IMG/VR virus record: IMGVR_UViG_3300023184_000024
Span: 124,001 to 188,000 of that record
Length of the DNA: 64,000 bases
Source of the DNA: a virus
Reading direction: 5' to 3' (one strand)
Shown: piece after piece, positions 1 through 6,451 of the stretch
Layout: each line of letters starts with the position of its first letter
How positions within the stretch are numbered: position 1 is the stretch's first letter
Translations under genes and position numbers: made by a program
Notes under the pieces: generated by a model
Told to the model about the DNA's origin: nothing
The model's database searches: none
Seen by the model: only the letters and a program-made list of their open reading frames with translations

Positions 1-15
1 TTTAAGGAGAAGTGT

Positions 16-210
16 ATGAAGCACAAGATGATCGTGCCACAACGTAACCCCTTCGTTGTGTTGGCACTAAAACGCAAAGCGGGTAGTCATCGCAAGAGCA
101 ACAAAGCTCTGCGTCGATGCGAAAAATCTAGGGATCGTGGTGAAGCGGTATCACAGCAGACTTTTAATCTGCCAATCCCGAGTTCGAATCTCGGCGGTCC
201 CACCATATAA
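16..210 (+). CDS. Small basic phage peptide, frame runs through tRNA-Lys
   Basis: A good ribosome site (AAGGAG, 4-9) lies seven bases before the ATG. The first ~38 residues are strongly basic (RNPFVVLALKRKAGSHRKSN), of the kind I associate with tiny conserved phage peptides; no function is known to me. The frame does not stop before the tRNA-Lys gene. It continues through all of it and ends at TAA 208-210, so the last ~26 residues are translated tRNA. Either the natural stop was lost, or the tail is tolerated. I am fairly sure the start is real and unsure of the C-terminus. Confidence 0.5.
   Translation: MKHKMIVPQRNPFVVLALKRKAGSHRKSNKALRRCEKSRDRGEAVSQQTFNLPIPSSNLGGPTI
131..205 (+). tRNA. tRNA-Lys(TTT)
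   Basis: The acceptor GGGATCG pairs with CGGTCCC. The anticodon loop is CTTTTAA, the T-loop TTCGAAT, and CCA is encoded. It lies wholly inside the reading frame that starts at 16. Confidence 0.95.
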
Positions 211-262
211 AAACACATTGGTGTTGGTTTAACAAATAAGTAAACCTAGTTATAGTGTGTTT
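211..262 (+). repeat. Hairpin element A of an AAACACA...TGTGTTT family
   Basis: AAACACA (211-217) pairs with TGTGTTT (256-262), and GGTTTA (226-231) pairs with TAAACC (241-246) inside it. The right side ATAGTGTGTTTC recurs exactly at 4064-4075 in element B, again just before a tRNA. The tmRNA spacer has comparable arms. It may be a processing or transcript-boundary structure. Confidence 0.5.
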
Positions 263-277
263 CTATATGGTAGAGTT

Positions 278-367
278 GGAACGGTCCCATAATGGTATTG
301 GAGCGGATTGCTAATCCGTCGAGTGGTGAAAGCCGCTTTCTGGGTTCAAGTCCCAGTCGTTCCGCCA
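278..367 (+). tRNA. tRNA-Ser(GCT)
   Basis: This is a class II tRNA with a long variable arm. The acceptor GGAACGG pairs with TCGTTCC (one G-U), the anticodon loop is TTGCTAA, the T-loop is TTCAAGT, and CCA is encoded. Confidence 0.95.
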
Positions 368-374
368 ACATTTT

Positions 375-450
<76 letters not shown>

Positions 451-457
451 AACATAT

Positions 458-533
<76 letters not shown>

Positions 534-541
534 ATTTCTTA

Positions 542-633
542 ACCTCGGTAGTTTAACGGTAAAACAGCGGATTTATATCCCGTGCGCAACAGATAATTGG
601 CCAATGTGGGTTCAACTCCCGCCCGAGGTACCA
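542..633 (+). tRNA. Unusual tRNA, best read as anticodon TAT (Ile, AUA)
   Basis: The acceptor ACCTCGG pairs perfectly with CCGAGGT, followed by A and CCA. The D-stem GTTT/AAAC and T-arm GTGGG-TTCAACT-CCCGC are sound. Counting from the D-arm gives a loop TTTATAT, hence anticodon TAT, closed by a four-pair stem with an A-C mismatch. The variable region is about 22 bases and contains the palindrome ATTGGCCAAT. That length suits Leu/Ser/Tyr rather than Ile, so the identity is uncertain. Confidence 0.6.
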
Positions 634-641
634 TCAAGTTT

Positions 642-715
642 GTATCCATAGTGTAATGGCAGCATCGCGGTCTCCAAAACCGTCAGTCTAGGTTCGAGTC
701 CTAGTGGGTACGCCA
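642..715 (+). tRNA. tRNA-Trp(CCA)
   Basis: The acceptor GTATCCA pairs with TGGGTAC (one G-U). The anticodon loop is CTCCAAA and CCA is encoded after discriminator G. Confidence 0.93.
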
Positions 716-731
716 AATAAAGGAGCATAGT

Positions 732-1337
732 ATGCCAGCAGTATTTTTAGTCAGTGATACACACTTCGGACACGCTGGTGTGTGTCGCTTCATGCACCCC
801 GATGATCCTGAAGTAAAATTACGGCCGTGGACTGATCCCGATGAGATGGATGAGGAAATGGTGCGACGATGGAACGACCGTGTGCGACCCAACGACAAGG
901 TCTACCATTTGGGCGATGTTGTCATCAACCGTAAGGCCATGAAAACCTTGCATCGCTTGAATGGTGACAAGGTGTTGATACGCGGCAACCATGACATCTT
1001 CCGTGACGAGGAGTACAGAGAACACTTTCGTGAGTTGCGAGCATACCATGTCATGAACGGAATGATCTTGAGTCATATTCCTGTGCACGAAGCCAGCTTG
1101 GGCAGGTTTGGTACAAACATTCACGGACACTTGCACGCCAGTCGTGTAAAGAAAGTGCGTGGCTACGATGTCGAAACAGGTACCATGTTGTACAGCAACG
1201 AGATTGATCCACGCTACCATTGTGTCTGCGTAGAACAAACCGACTACACGCCCATCTTGTTTGAAGATGTGATCAAACGCATTGAAGCAGAAGGCGGTAG
1301 TGTGGGATTTAAAAACGGCAACGGACCAACTATGTAA
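732..1337 (+). CDS. Calcineurin-like metallophosphoesterase
   Basis: A 201-residue protein with the full set of metallophosphoesterase metal-binding motifs in order: DTHFGH (9-14), GDV (~61), GNHD (~86), SHIPVH (~114) and HGHLH (~132). The family binds two divalent metals and hydrolyses phosphomono- or diesters; small phage versions are common and their substrate is usually unknown. A ribosome site AAAGGAG lies just before the ATG, and the gene sits between tRNA-Trp and tRNA-fMet on the same strand. It has no signal peptide, so it should act in the cytoplasm. It could act on an RNA end or a cyclic nucleotide, but nothing here decides which. Confidence 0.92.
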   Translation: MPAVFLVSDTHFGHAGVCRFMHPDDPEVKLRPWTDPDEMDEEMVRRWNDRVRPNDKVYHLGDVVINRKAMKTLHRLNGDKVLIRGNHDIFRDEEYREHFRELRAYHVMNGMILSHIPVHEASLGRFGTNIHGHLHASRVKKVRGYDVETGTMLYSNEIDPRYHCVCVEQTDYTPILFEDVIKRIEAEGGSVGFKNGNGPTM

Positions 1338-1342
1338 TACAT

Positions 1343-1417
1343 CGCGGGGTGGAGAAGTGGTAACTCATCGGGCTCATAACCCGAAGATCGACGGTTCGAA
1401 TCCGTCCCCCGCAACCA
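1343..1417 (+). tRNA. Initiator tRNA-fMet(CAT)
   Basis: The first acceptor pair is C-A mismatched, and three G-C pairs (GGG/CCC) flank the loop CTCATAA. Both are hallmarks of bacterial initiator tRNA. CCA is encoded. The elongator CAT tRNA is a separate gene at 6190. Confidence 0.93.
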
Positions 1418-1418
1418 A

Positions 1419-1883
1419 TTACTGAGTAATTTGCCCTGTTACAGCATCCACATGCACAGGTTGGCGATCAGCAAATGTAAAATCATAAAAAGGATTGCCT
1501 CGATAATCAACAGTTTGGCGTAATCTACAGAACAACCAAACATTTGTGATACCTGCTTTGGTCATAGCCTGTTGTGCTTGAGCACAACTCAGTGTAGGTG
1601 GATATACAAATGCCTGACACTCAGCCACACGAGAGTCATCAAAAGTGGGACCAGTGGCATTGCCCGTAATGTCAACAGTTATAGCATAAGGCTTGGTATC
1701 TTCGGATCCTTGCCAGCAGGTATACATAGTGCCATTATGGTCAGCCTCAGCAAGATAAAATTTAGATCCGTTTTGATGTAGATCCATAAGGCTTTTGGCT
1801 CCCCAGATCTGTTGATCAAAACTCAAGGGAGACAACAACCTTAGTCGTCGTAAATACTGTTTTATACGTGTTATTATTGACAT
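1419..1883 (-). CDS. Hypothetical protein with PepSY-like C-terminus
   Basis: A 154-residue protein on the opposite strand from the tRNA array, with ribosome site AAAGGAAA before its ATG. The N-terminus is basic with a short hydrophobic stretch (residues 1-20). The last ~55 residues have a conserved-looking pattern: CAQAQQAM, then a beta-rich stretch, then HVDAVTGQI. That ending resembles PepSY-type domains, where a strand ends in DAxTGxI. I do not recognise the protein with confidence. Its stop is one base from the end of tRNA-fMet, so convergent transcripts would overlap here. Confidence 0.75.
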   Translation of the reverse strand: MSIITRIKQYLRRLRLLSPLSFDQQIWGAKSLMDLHQNGSKFYLAEADHNGTMYTCWQGSEDTKPYAITVDITGNATGPTFDDSRVAECQAFVYPPTLSCAQAQQAMTKAGITNVWLFCRLRQTVDYRGNPFYDFTFADRQPVHVDAVTGQITQ

Positions 1884-1936
1884 AATTACATTTCCTTTTG
1901 TTGATAATACTTATTTAATTAATGTTAAACATCAAT

Positions 1937-2011
1937 GCCTGGTTAGTTCAGCGGTAGAACTCCGTCTTTACACGGCGGCTGTCGGCGGTTCGATCCCGTC
2001 ACCAGGTACCA
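1937..2011 (+). tRNA. tRNA-Val(TAC)
   Basis: The acceptor GCCTGGT pairs with ACCAGGT (one G-U). The anticodon loop is TTTACAC in stem CCGTC/GGCGG, and CCA is encoded. Confidence 0.92.
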
Positions 2012-2068
2012 ATTTGACATTTAGCCTAATAGGTTGAATATTTTCAGTACTCAACTGTATAATTGTAT

Positions 2069-2797
2069 ATGTTGAAATATGTGTTATTAACTCTAGCAAT
2101 GATTGCCCCGGCCACAACTGTGGCTGATTGGGAATGGTCAAACAATTTAACTGCCAAAAGTTGGTTGGTTGCAGACGGCAACGGAGTAATACTCCAAAGC
2201 AATAACATCAATGAATCTAGAAGCATTGCCAGCATTACCAAGTTGATGACAGCAATGACTGTGATCGACGCTGGGCAGAACCCAAAAGAAATCATAGGGA
2301 AGTTTACCAGAGCACAGCATATACAGTTGGCTCTTGTTAGATCCAGCAATGAATCTGCTATTGCATTATGCGACAAATATCCTGGCGGGAAACCCAGTTG
2401 TATTAGAGACATGAATCAAAAAGCAATAGCAATGGGCATGCACAACACTAAGTTTGTTGAAGCGTCTGGCCTGAGTCCAATGAACATCAGTACTGCAACT
2501 GATTTATTAGAATTAGTTCTTTCGGCTAGTTATTACCCCGAAATTGTCAAAGCAAGTAAAACTCCACAAATAAAAATTCAAATCAGAAAGCAGTGGCTTT
2601 TCTTTGACAATACCAATCCAATCATCGGCAAACGCCATAATTTCATTGTGAGTAAAACTGGCATAACAAATGCCGCAGGCGGGTGTATTGTAATGATGCT
2701 AGACACCGAAGTCGGAAGGCGTGTTGTTGTTGTGCTCGGAAGCAAGAACGGCCAGACTAGGATACCCGAAGCTGAGTTTATTGCAACTCAGCACTGA
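2069..2797 (+). CDS. D-alanyl-D-alanine carboxypeptidase / PBP7-like, secreted
   Basis: A 242-residue serine peptidase of the penicillin-binding (S11) type. A hydrophobic N-terminus (1-19) looks like a signal peptide, so it should act on peptidoglycan in the periplasm. The three active-site motifs are present: S55-I-T-K58, SSN (~90) and KTG (~194). It lacks the C-terminal domain of full-length host enzymes and is shorter than a typical PBP5 or PBP7. The ATG at 2069 is preferred over an upstream TTG; no clear ribosome site is visible. It could trim stem peptides to change cross-linking during infection, block superinfection or assist lysis; these roles are inference. Confidence 0.9.
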   Translation: MLKYVLLTLAMIAPATTVADWEWSNNLTAKSWLVADGNGVILQSNNINESRSIASITKLMTAMTVIDAGQNPKEIIGKFTRAQHIQLALVRSSNESAIALCDKYPGGKPSCIRDMNQKAIAMGMHNTKFVEASGLSPMNISTATDLLELVLSASYYPEIVKASKTPQIKIQIRKQWLFFDNTNPIIGKRHNFIVSKTGITNAAGGCIVMMLDTEVGRRVVVVLGSKNGQTRIPEAEFIATQH

Positions 2798-2799
2798 TT

Positions 2800-2819
2800 G
2801 TGTTGTATTTAAACAACAC
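2800..2819 (+). repeat. Hairpin after the carboxypeptidase gene
   Basis: GTGTTGT pairs with ACAACAC around a six-base loop, just past the stop codon. There is no following T-run, so it is not a standard intrinsic terminator. It could protect the 3' end of the message. Confidence 0.4.
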
Positions 2820-2827
2820 CTATGTGG

Positions 2828-2856
2828 TTGACCAGAAATGCTCATTTTGCTATAAT
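2828..2856 (+). promoter_or_regulatory. Sigma-70 promoter P1 of the structured RNA region
   Basis: TTGACC (2828-2833), exactly 17 bases, TATAAT (2851-2856). The following leader (AAGTTAAGAAATTAACTGATG) resembles the one after the second promoter. Confidence 0.8.
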
Positions 2857-2925
2857 AGAAACAAGTTAAGAAATTAACTGATGTTGCAAAAGACCCAGGA
2901 AGTTGTAGGGTTTTTGCAAAATGAA

Positions 2926-2954
2926 TTGACCGGTATATGCCATTGTGTTATACT
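2926..2954 (+). promoter_or_regulatory. Sigma-70 promoter P2 of the structured RNA region
   Basis: TTGACC (2926-2931), 17 bases, TATACT (2949-2954), a near copy of P1 98 bases downstream. Tandem strong promoters of this style are typical of stable-RNA operons. Confidence 0.8.
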
Positions 2955-2979
2955 AGAGACTAGTTAGAAATTAACTAGA

Positions 2980-2990
2980 TGTTCTTTAAA
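2980..2990 (+). promoter_or_regulatory. boxA-like antitermination motif
   Basis: TGTTCTTTAAA resembles bacterial boxA (TGCTCTTTAACA), which recruits Nus factors to rRNA leaders. Its place, 25 bases after promoter P2, fits that role. The match is by eye only. Confidence 0.45.
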
Positions 2991-3416
2991 AAATTATTTT
3001 TCGTATAGTAGTCTCGGACTAGTTCCGGGCACTATATGTAAACGCATCGGGTTACCAACCCAGTAGGCAACTTGGCAAGAGACTAATCTGTGGCCGCACA
3101 GACTCTTCCAAGTTACATGAAAGATGGAAACGAAGCCGCAAGGTGGATACTGTACAATCGCGCTGGAACTAGTTGGTCTGTAATGTGTTTGGCAAACAAG
3201 TCCGTGGACGGCACGGTAGGGCAGGTTTAAAACTGCGATCGTTGTCAAACATCCCTATGTGTTTTCATATAGTGAATTTTTAATGTTGTTAGTTCTGCCT
3301 TCTGTAAGCCCTGGGGGAAACGTCAACCCTGAGTAACTATGTGTATAAACGGTACGTCCGGCCGGCAATTCCGTTGAGCATAGCAAATAGTATAGTTGGC
3401 AGAACTAACAATATTA
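2991..3416 (+). ncRNA. Highly structured RNA, 5' portion (GOLLD-like candidate)
   Basis: No convincing reading frame exists here. Inverted repeats are strong: AACTTGG/CCAAGTT (3069-3114) with CTGTG/CACAG inside, and a perfect 14-base stem (3286-3299 with 3398-3411) enclosing CTATG/CATAG and AACGG/CCGTT. The right arm of that stem is followed within six bases by tRNA-Asp. A long, promoter-driven RNA with an embedded tRNA in a phage tRNA array recalls GOLLD RNA, known from lake metagenomes and phages. I cannot check it against that model. Another unknown RNA is equally possible. Confidence 0.5.
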
Positions 3417-3492
3417 GGTCTTAAAGTGTTCATGGACGCACGACGGCTTGTCACGCCGTAAGAGTGGGGATCGTTACCCCCTAAGACCGCCA
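3417..3492 (+). tRNA. tRNA-Asp(GTC) with atypical T-loop
   Basis: The acceptor GGTCTTA pairs perfectly with TAAGACC, then G and CCA. The D-stem is GTGT/GCAC, and the anticodon stem ACGGC/GCCGT holds loop TTGTCAC. The T-arm is GGGG-ATCGTTA-CCCC, lacking the usual TTC start. It is the only Asp tRNA in the window and sits between two structured non-coding blocks. Confidence 0.8.
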
Positions 3493-3652
3493 AGTTTTGT
3501 GGTAAGGAAAGTAAAAGGAGAATGGGCAAGTTGTTGGCTAGTCAACAACCAGATACCTCACCTGCCACATTTTAATTTTTGAGAGCCACATCGCCTGGAT
3601 ACCTCCTCCTCTTAGGAGCACTGGGTCCTGCAACCGTGGCTCTCCCTTATTT
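3493..3652 (+). ncRNA. Structured RNA, 3' portion after tRNA-Asp
   Basis: Hairpins GTTGTTG/CAACAAC (3530-3549) and GAGAGCCAC/GTGGCTCTC (3581-3644) flank a loop containing CTCCT/AGGAG. The last stem is followed by CCTTATTTG, weakly terminator-like. The block probably belongs to the same transcript as 2991-3416. No coding frame is convincing. Confidence 0.45.
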
Positions 3653-3727
3653 GCTCGATTCGTCTATCGGTTAGGACATGCGGTTTTCATCCGCATAAGA
3701 GCGGTTCGACTCCGCTATCGAGTACCA
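3653..3727 (+). tRNA. tRNA-Glu(TTC)
   Basis: The acceptor GCTCGAT pairs with ATCGAGT (one G-U). The anticodon loop is TTTTCAT in stem TGCGG/CCGCA, and CCA is encoded. Confidence 0.93.
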
Positions 3728-3732
3728 TACAT

Positions 3733-3817
3733 GGAGATGCCGCCGCAATGGTGTGGCAGGGGACTGTAAATCCTCCGACTTCGGTCACGATAGGTTCGAT
3801 CCCTATCATCTCCACCA
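3733..3817 (+). tRNA. tRNA-Tyr(GTA)
   Basis: A class II tRNA. The acceptor GGAGATG pairs perfectly with CATCTCC, the loop is CTGTAAA, a long variable arm is present, and CCA is encoded. Confidence 0.95.
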
Positions 3818-4020
3818 GAACGTTCCGAGTGTCTTCGGATACTGTGACCCGCAGGATGAGAAGTAGTGTGACAACTACGGGTGGTAGTCTTCGAACCTAA
3901 AGGCCGCTGGCAATGCGAGAACTGTCCCTGTCGGGAAGCGGGTGGAAGGTACGTGTGAGGGGTATGATAGCGTCATATCTTTCTGTACTATAATTACCGC
4001 CGGGGGATGCAGAGCATATT
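3818..4020 (+). ncRNA. Second structured non-coding block
   Basis: No frame here looks protein-coding. Visible stems include CCGA/TCGG near the 5' end, GTAGT/ACTAC, CCGCT/AGCGG and TATGA/TCATA. A TATAAT-like box (3989-3994) has no clear -35. The block lies between tRNA-Tyr and hairpin element B, and may be an independent RNA or processed spacer. Confidence 0.35.
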
Positions 4021-4075
4021 GAAGCACATTGTGTGTCGGCTTGCTGATAAACTTTAAGTAGAGATAGTGTGTTTC
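4021..4075 (+). repeat. Hairpin element B of the AAACACA...TGTGTTT family
   Basis: GAAGCACA (4021-4028) pairs with TGTGTTTC (4068-4075) with one G-U. ATAGTGTGTTTC (4064-4075) is identical to 252-263 in element A. Both elements lie 14-15 bases before a tRNA. Confidence 0.5.
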
Positions 4076-4089
4076 AATATGCTTTTTAT

Positions 4090-4167
4090 GCACAGGTGGC
4101 AGAGTGGTCCAATGCAACGGATTGCAAATCCGTAAAACCGTGAGTTCAAATCTCACCCTGTGTTCCA
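4090..4167 (+). tRNA. tRNA-Cys(GCA)
   Basis: The acceptor GCACAGG pairs with CCTGTGT (one G-U). The anticodon loop is TTGCAAA and discriminator T precedes CCA, as in other bacterial Cys tRNAs. Confidence 0.93.
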
Positions 4168-4175
4168 ATAAGGTT

Positions 4176-4251
4176 GCCTCCATAGCTCAGTTGGTAGAGC
4201 ACTGTGTTGATAACGCAGTGGTCCCTGGTTCGAGTCCAGGTGGCGGCACCA
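4176..4251 (+). tRNA. tRNA-Ile(GAT)
   Basis: The anticodon loop is TTGATAA with sound D and T arms, and CCA is encoded. The acceptor GCCTCCA/TGGCGGC has one U-C mismatch at the fourth pair. Confidence 0.9.
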
Positions 4252-4266
4252 TGTAAGATATAAATT

Positions 4267-4340
4267 GCGGGGTTCGTATAGTGGTAATACCTCAGCCTTC
4301 CAAGCTGATGCGGAGAGTTCGATTCTCTTACCCCGCTCCA
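4267..4340 (+). tRNA. tRNA-Gly(TCC)
   Basis: The acceptor GCGGGGT pairs perfectly with ACCCCGC, the anticodon loop is CTTCCAA, the discriminator is T, and CCA is encoded. Confidence 0.95.
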
Positions 4341-4554
4341 TACACCCGGTTACACTTTGACGTCTAAAGTGGGTGGGGCAGTCACCATAGAAAGTGCTGG
4401 GTTTGTAGTGCAACGACCATCCGTACTCTGTCGTGGAGTGGCGGGAACGCATTAGGGGGAGAACACAACTTAAACCCAAAGCGAAAAATGTGTGGACAGA
4501 GTAACAGCTCGGTCCGGGGCCTATGTGGTGTAGGTAGCCGGACACTTATAAAAT
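4341..4554 (+). ncRNA. Third structured non-coding block
   Basis: A 214-base gap between the two glycine tRNAs with no good frame. Stems seen are ACTTT/AAAGT near 4355, GGGTTT/AAACCC spanning about 4398-4480, ACGAC/GTCGT within that, and GTCCGG/CCGGAC near 4512-4543. I looked for RNase P core sequences and did not find them. It may be an unassigned small RNA. Confidence 0.4.
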
Positions 4555-4630
4555 GCGGGATTAGCTCAGTTGGTAGAGCGATACCTTGCCAAGGTATAGG
4601 TCGAGAGTTCGAGCCTCTTATCCCGCTCCA
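4555..4630 (+). tRNA. tRNA-Gly(GCC)
   Basis: The acceptor GCGGGAT pairs perfectly with ATCCCGC, the anticodon loop is TTGCCAA, and CCA is encoded. Its last 13 bases overlap the end of the convergent gene at 4618. Confidence 0.95.
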
Positions 4631-5424
4631 TCAAATTCTAAATACTCAAATTCCAATGTTGGTTGTTGTACTGCAATCAGTAGATCGTCAGTGTTGACGA
4701 CTCGCCCCACAACCGGGTGTCCGGTGAATTGTTTTATTTTTTCAATTCCGTGTGTGGCAACAAACTCTGGTGCATGAGTATTGAACCAGTTGATGTAACT
4801 GTTCCAATCAAAATAATTGTCAGTGCCTGTGTTAGTATTGATTACTAGATTAATGCCGGGCTTGACTTGATCATGGAAGCGGCAAGTTTGCATGACGTTG
4901 GTGTCGTCTTGTTGTTCATACAGATACAACGGATGATGCCCTACATGCGGATTTTGCAAACGTATATCACCAAATTCAAGATTGATCTTGGCAGGGTATT
5001 CCAGTGGATCTATTGCAAACATTGTATCGTTGAACCATTCAATCTGCAACCAACTATTACGAAGGCTTCCGCTTTCAAGTGCGTGTAGTGCAAAATGTAG
5101 TTCGTGTAATATGTCATCATGTTCTGCAGGTATGTTTTCAAATCCATTGGCAAGATAAGCTTCAATGTCCTTGTGTAATTTTGTGGTCACTGCAACATTG
5201 TAAGAGTCACGTTGCCAATCCCAACCCAATTCTTGTTTGGCACGATGCACAAGTTTTTCAAAATATTGTATGGTGTATTTTTGAGGATCACGAAAAATAG
5301 CGTGTGGGTCAACGGTCCATTGTTGTTTAATCAAAGATAGATATTTCTTTGCCAAATTTGTATCGTTTAACTTGCAATACAAGGGCGGAATGTTATAAAA
5401 TTTTACAACAAAATCATGAGTCAT
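4618..5424 (-). CDS. Hypothetical protein, possible paralogue of the 362-aa protein at 34409
   Basis: A 268-residue protein without recognised domains. Its stop codon and last residues lie within the 3' end of tRNA-Gly(GCC). It shares a layout with the minus-strand protein at 34409-35497: an N-terminal strand, a helix of the type LAxxWxxxLK, and near the C-terminus a segment ending GHxPVGxV (here GHPVVGRV). I read this as possible distant paralogy rather than proof. It is one of only two minus-strand genes inside the tRNA array. No signal peptide or membrane segment is visible. Confidence 0.75.
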   Translation of the reverse strand: MTHDFVVKFYNIPPLYCKLNDTNLAKKYLSLIKQQWTVDPHAIFRDPQKYTIQYFEKLVHRAKQELGWDWQRDSYNVAVTTKLHKDIEAYLANGFENIPAEHDDILHELHFALHALESGSLRNSWLQIEWFNDTMFAIDPLEYPAKINLEFGDIRLQNPHVGHHPLYLYEQQDDTNVMQTCRFHDQVKPGINLVINTNTGTDNYFDWNSYINWFNTHAPEFVATHGIEKIKQFTGHPVVGRVVNTDDLLIAVQQPTLEFEYLEFDGAG

Positions 5425-5460
5425 TGATTATTTACAAGTTATTTTTGAACCGTTAGTTTT

Positions 5461-5535
5461 CTGGCCATAGTATAATGGATAATACAGCGGCCTTCTAAGC
5501 CGTCAATCTAGGTTCGATTCCTAGTGGCCGGACCA
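5461..5535 (+). tRNA. tRNA-Arg(TCT)
   Basis: The acceptor CTGGCCA pairs with TGGCCGG (one G-U), the anticodon loop is CTTCTAA, and CCA is encoded. Confidence 0.94.
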
Positions 5536-5545
5536 ATTAACCCGT

Positions 5546-5621
5546 GGGGGTGTAGCTCAGTTGGGAGAGCGTTTGCTTTGCAAGCAAAATGTCGCAGGTT
5601 CGATCCCTGTCACCTCCACCA
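5546..5621 (+). tRNA. tRNA-Ala(TGC)
   Basis: The acceptor GGGGGTG pairs with CACCTCC (one G-U), the anticodon loop is TTTGCAA, and CCA is encoded. Confidence 0.95.
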
Positions 5622-5668
5622 TTTAATAATATTGTCACATTTAAAATGATATATACAGGTATACAACC

Positions 5669-6103
5669 ATGCTACATTTAATCAAAAGCGTCACTGACTC
5701 CTTAATGGACTTTCTCAGTCAAGATCCTGTGCGTCCGCACATTCCCAGATCTGTTAGAGTTGGCAATAATCGAGACATTTTTGTGGCTCGCAAAGACGAT
5801 CAAAGCGTCAAAGCAATAACCTGTGTTAGTTATCAAAACATAATCCCCACTTCCGAAGGTGAATTGTTTGAACTCACCGAGTCTCCAGATGTTGTGGTAT
5901 TTTACACTATCTGGAGTTACGAGCCAGGTGCAGGTCGCGAGTTAATTTTTGAAGCCCGGGATTGGATTCAAAAAAATCGACCCGAAATTAAAAGATTTGT
6001 TACTCTAAGCCCTCCCACAGAAATGGCTCGTCGGTTTCACATCAAGAATGGTGCATTAGTACATCGCATCAATCCCGAAACTGTTAACTACGAGTATCAG
6101 TGA
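5669..6103 (+). CDS. GNAT-like protein
   Basis: A 144-residue protein. The alternating strand/helix pattern and the ending FVTLSPPTEMARRFHIKNGA resemble GNAT acetyltransferases, where a late helix of the form AxxFHxKNGA packs on the acetyl-CoA site. The classic RxxGxG/A loop is not obvious; the nearest candidate, GAGRELIFEARDWI (~93-106), sits where that loop and its helix belong. If it is an acetyltransferase, its substrate is unknown. It lies between tRNA-Ala and tRNA-Gln on the same strand. Confidence 0.7.
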   Translation: MLHLIKSVTDSLMDFLSQDPVRPHIPRSVRVGNNRDIFVARKDDQSVKAITCVSYQNIIPTSEGELFELTESPDVVVFYTIWSYEPGAGRELIFEARDWIQKNRPEIKRFVTLSPPTEMARRFHIKNGALVHRINPETVNYEYQ

Positions 6104-6111
6104 TCCTATAT

Positions 6112-6189
6112 TGGGGTTTCGCCAAGTTGGTCTAAGGCACCGGATTTTGATTCCGGCATCCCTAGGTTCGAATCCTAGAACCCCAGCCA
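6112..6189 (+). tRNA. tRNA-Gln(TTG)
   Basis: The acceptor TGGGGTT pairs perfectly with AACCCCA, the anticodon loop is TTTTGAT, and CCA is encoded. It abuts the next tRNA with no spacer, so both ends must come from processing. Confidence 0.95.
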
Positions 6190-6264
6190 GGTAATGTAGC
6201 ATAATGGTAGTGCACCTCCTTCATACGGAGCAAAGTGCTAGTTCGACTCTAGTCATTACCACCA
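6190..6264 (+). tRNA. tRNA-Met(CAT), elongator
   Basis: The acceptor GGTAATG pairs perfectly with CATTACC. The anticodon loop is TTCATAC, without the three G-C pairs of initiators. A lysidine-modified Ile tRNA cannot be excluded. Confidence 0.9.
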
Positions 6265-6269
6265 AAATT

Positions 6270-6346
6270 CGGAGTGTAGCACAGCCCGGTAGTGCGCCTG
6301 CTTTGGGAGCAGGAGGTCCAAGGTTCGAATCCTTGTATTCCGACCA
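6270..6346 (+). tRNA. tRNA-Pro(TGG)
   Basis: The acceptor CGGAGTG pairs with TATTCCG using two G-U pairs. The anticodon loop is TTTGGGA and CCA is encoded. Confidence 0.94.
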
Positions 6347-6353
6347 TTTTTAC

Positions 6354-6429
6354 GGAGTTGTTAGTGTAACGGTTAACACCACGGATTGTGATTCCGTTAA
6401 TACGGGTTCGATTCCCGTACGACTCCCCA
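6354..6429 (+). tRNA. tRNA-His(GTG)
   Basis: The anticodon loop is TTGTGAT. An extra 5' G (position -1) faces discriminator C73, the identity element of His tRNA. The acceptor GAGTTGT pairs with ACGACTC, and CCA is encoded. Confidence 0.94.
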
Positions 6430-6451
6430 AAGCTCAAGATAAATAATTTAT

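Noticed and set aside
2800-2819. Intrinsic terminator
   Set aside because: The hairpin is good but no T-run follows, so it is listed as a repeat.
2994-3248. 84-residue minus-strand frame
   Set aside because: Unusual composition (many Cys and Trp), no ribosome site, and it lies within a stem-rich RNA region behind plus-strand promoters.
4341-4554. RNase P RNA
   Set aside because: I looked for the conserved GAGGAAAGTCC and ACAGAAACC core and found only loose resemblances; the identification is not supported.
6249-6437. Minus-strand frame with GNRTRINGITIRG text in the tRNA array
   Set aside because: It is the translation of the tRNA genes on the other strand; such tRNA-shadow proteins are a known annotation artefact. 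The same goes for frames at 246-455, 3875-4183, 4153-4545, 8088-8354, 8417-8707 and 8745-9044.
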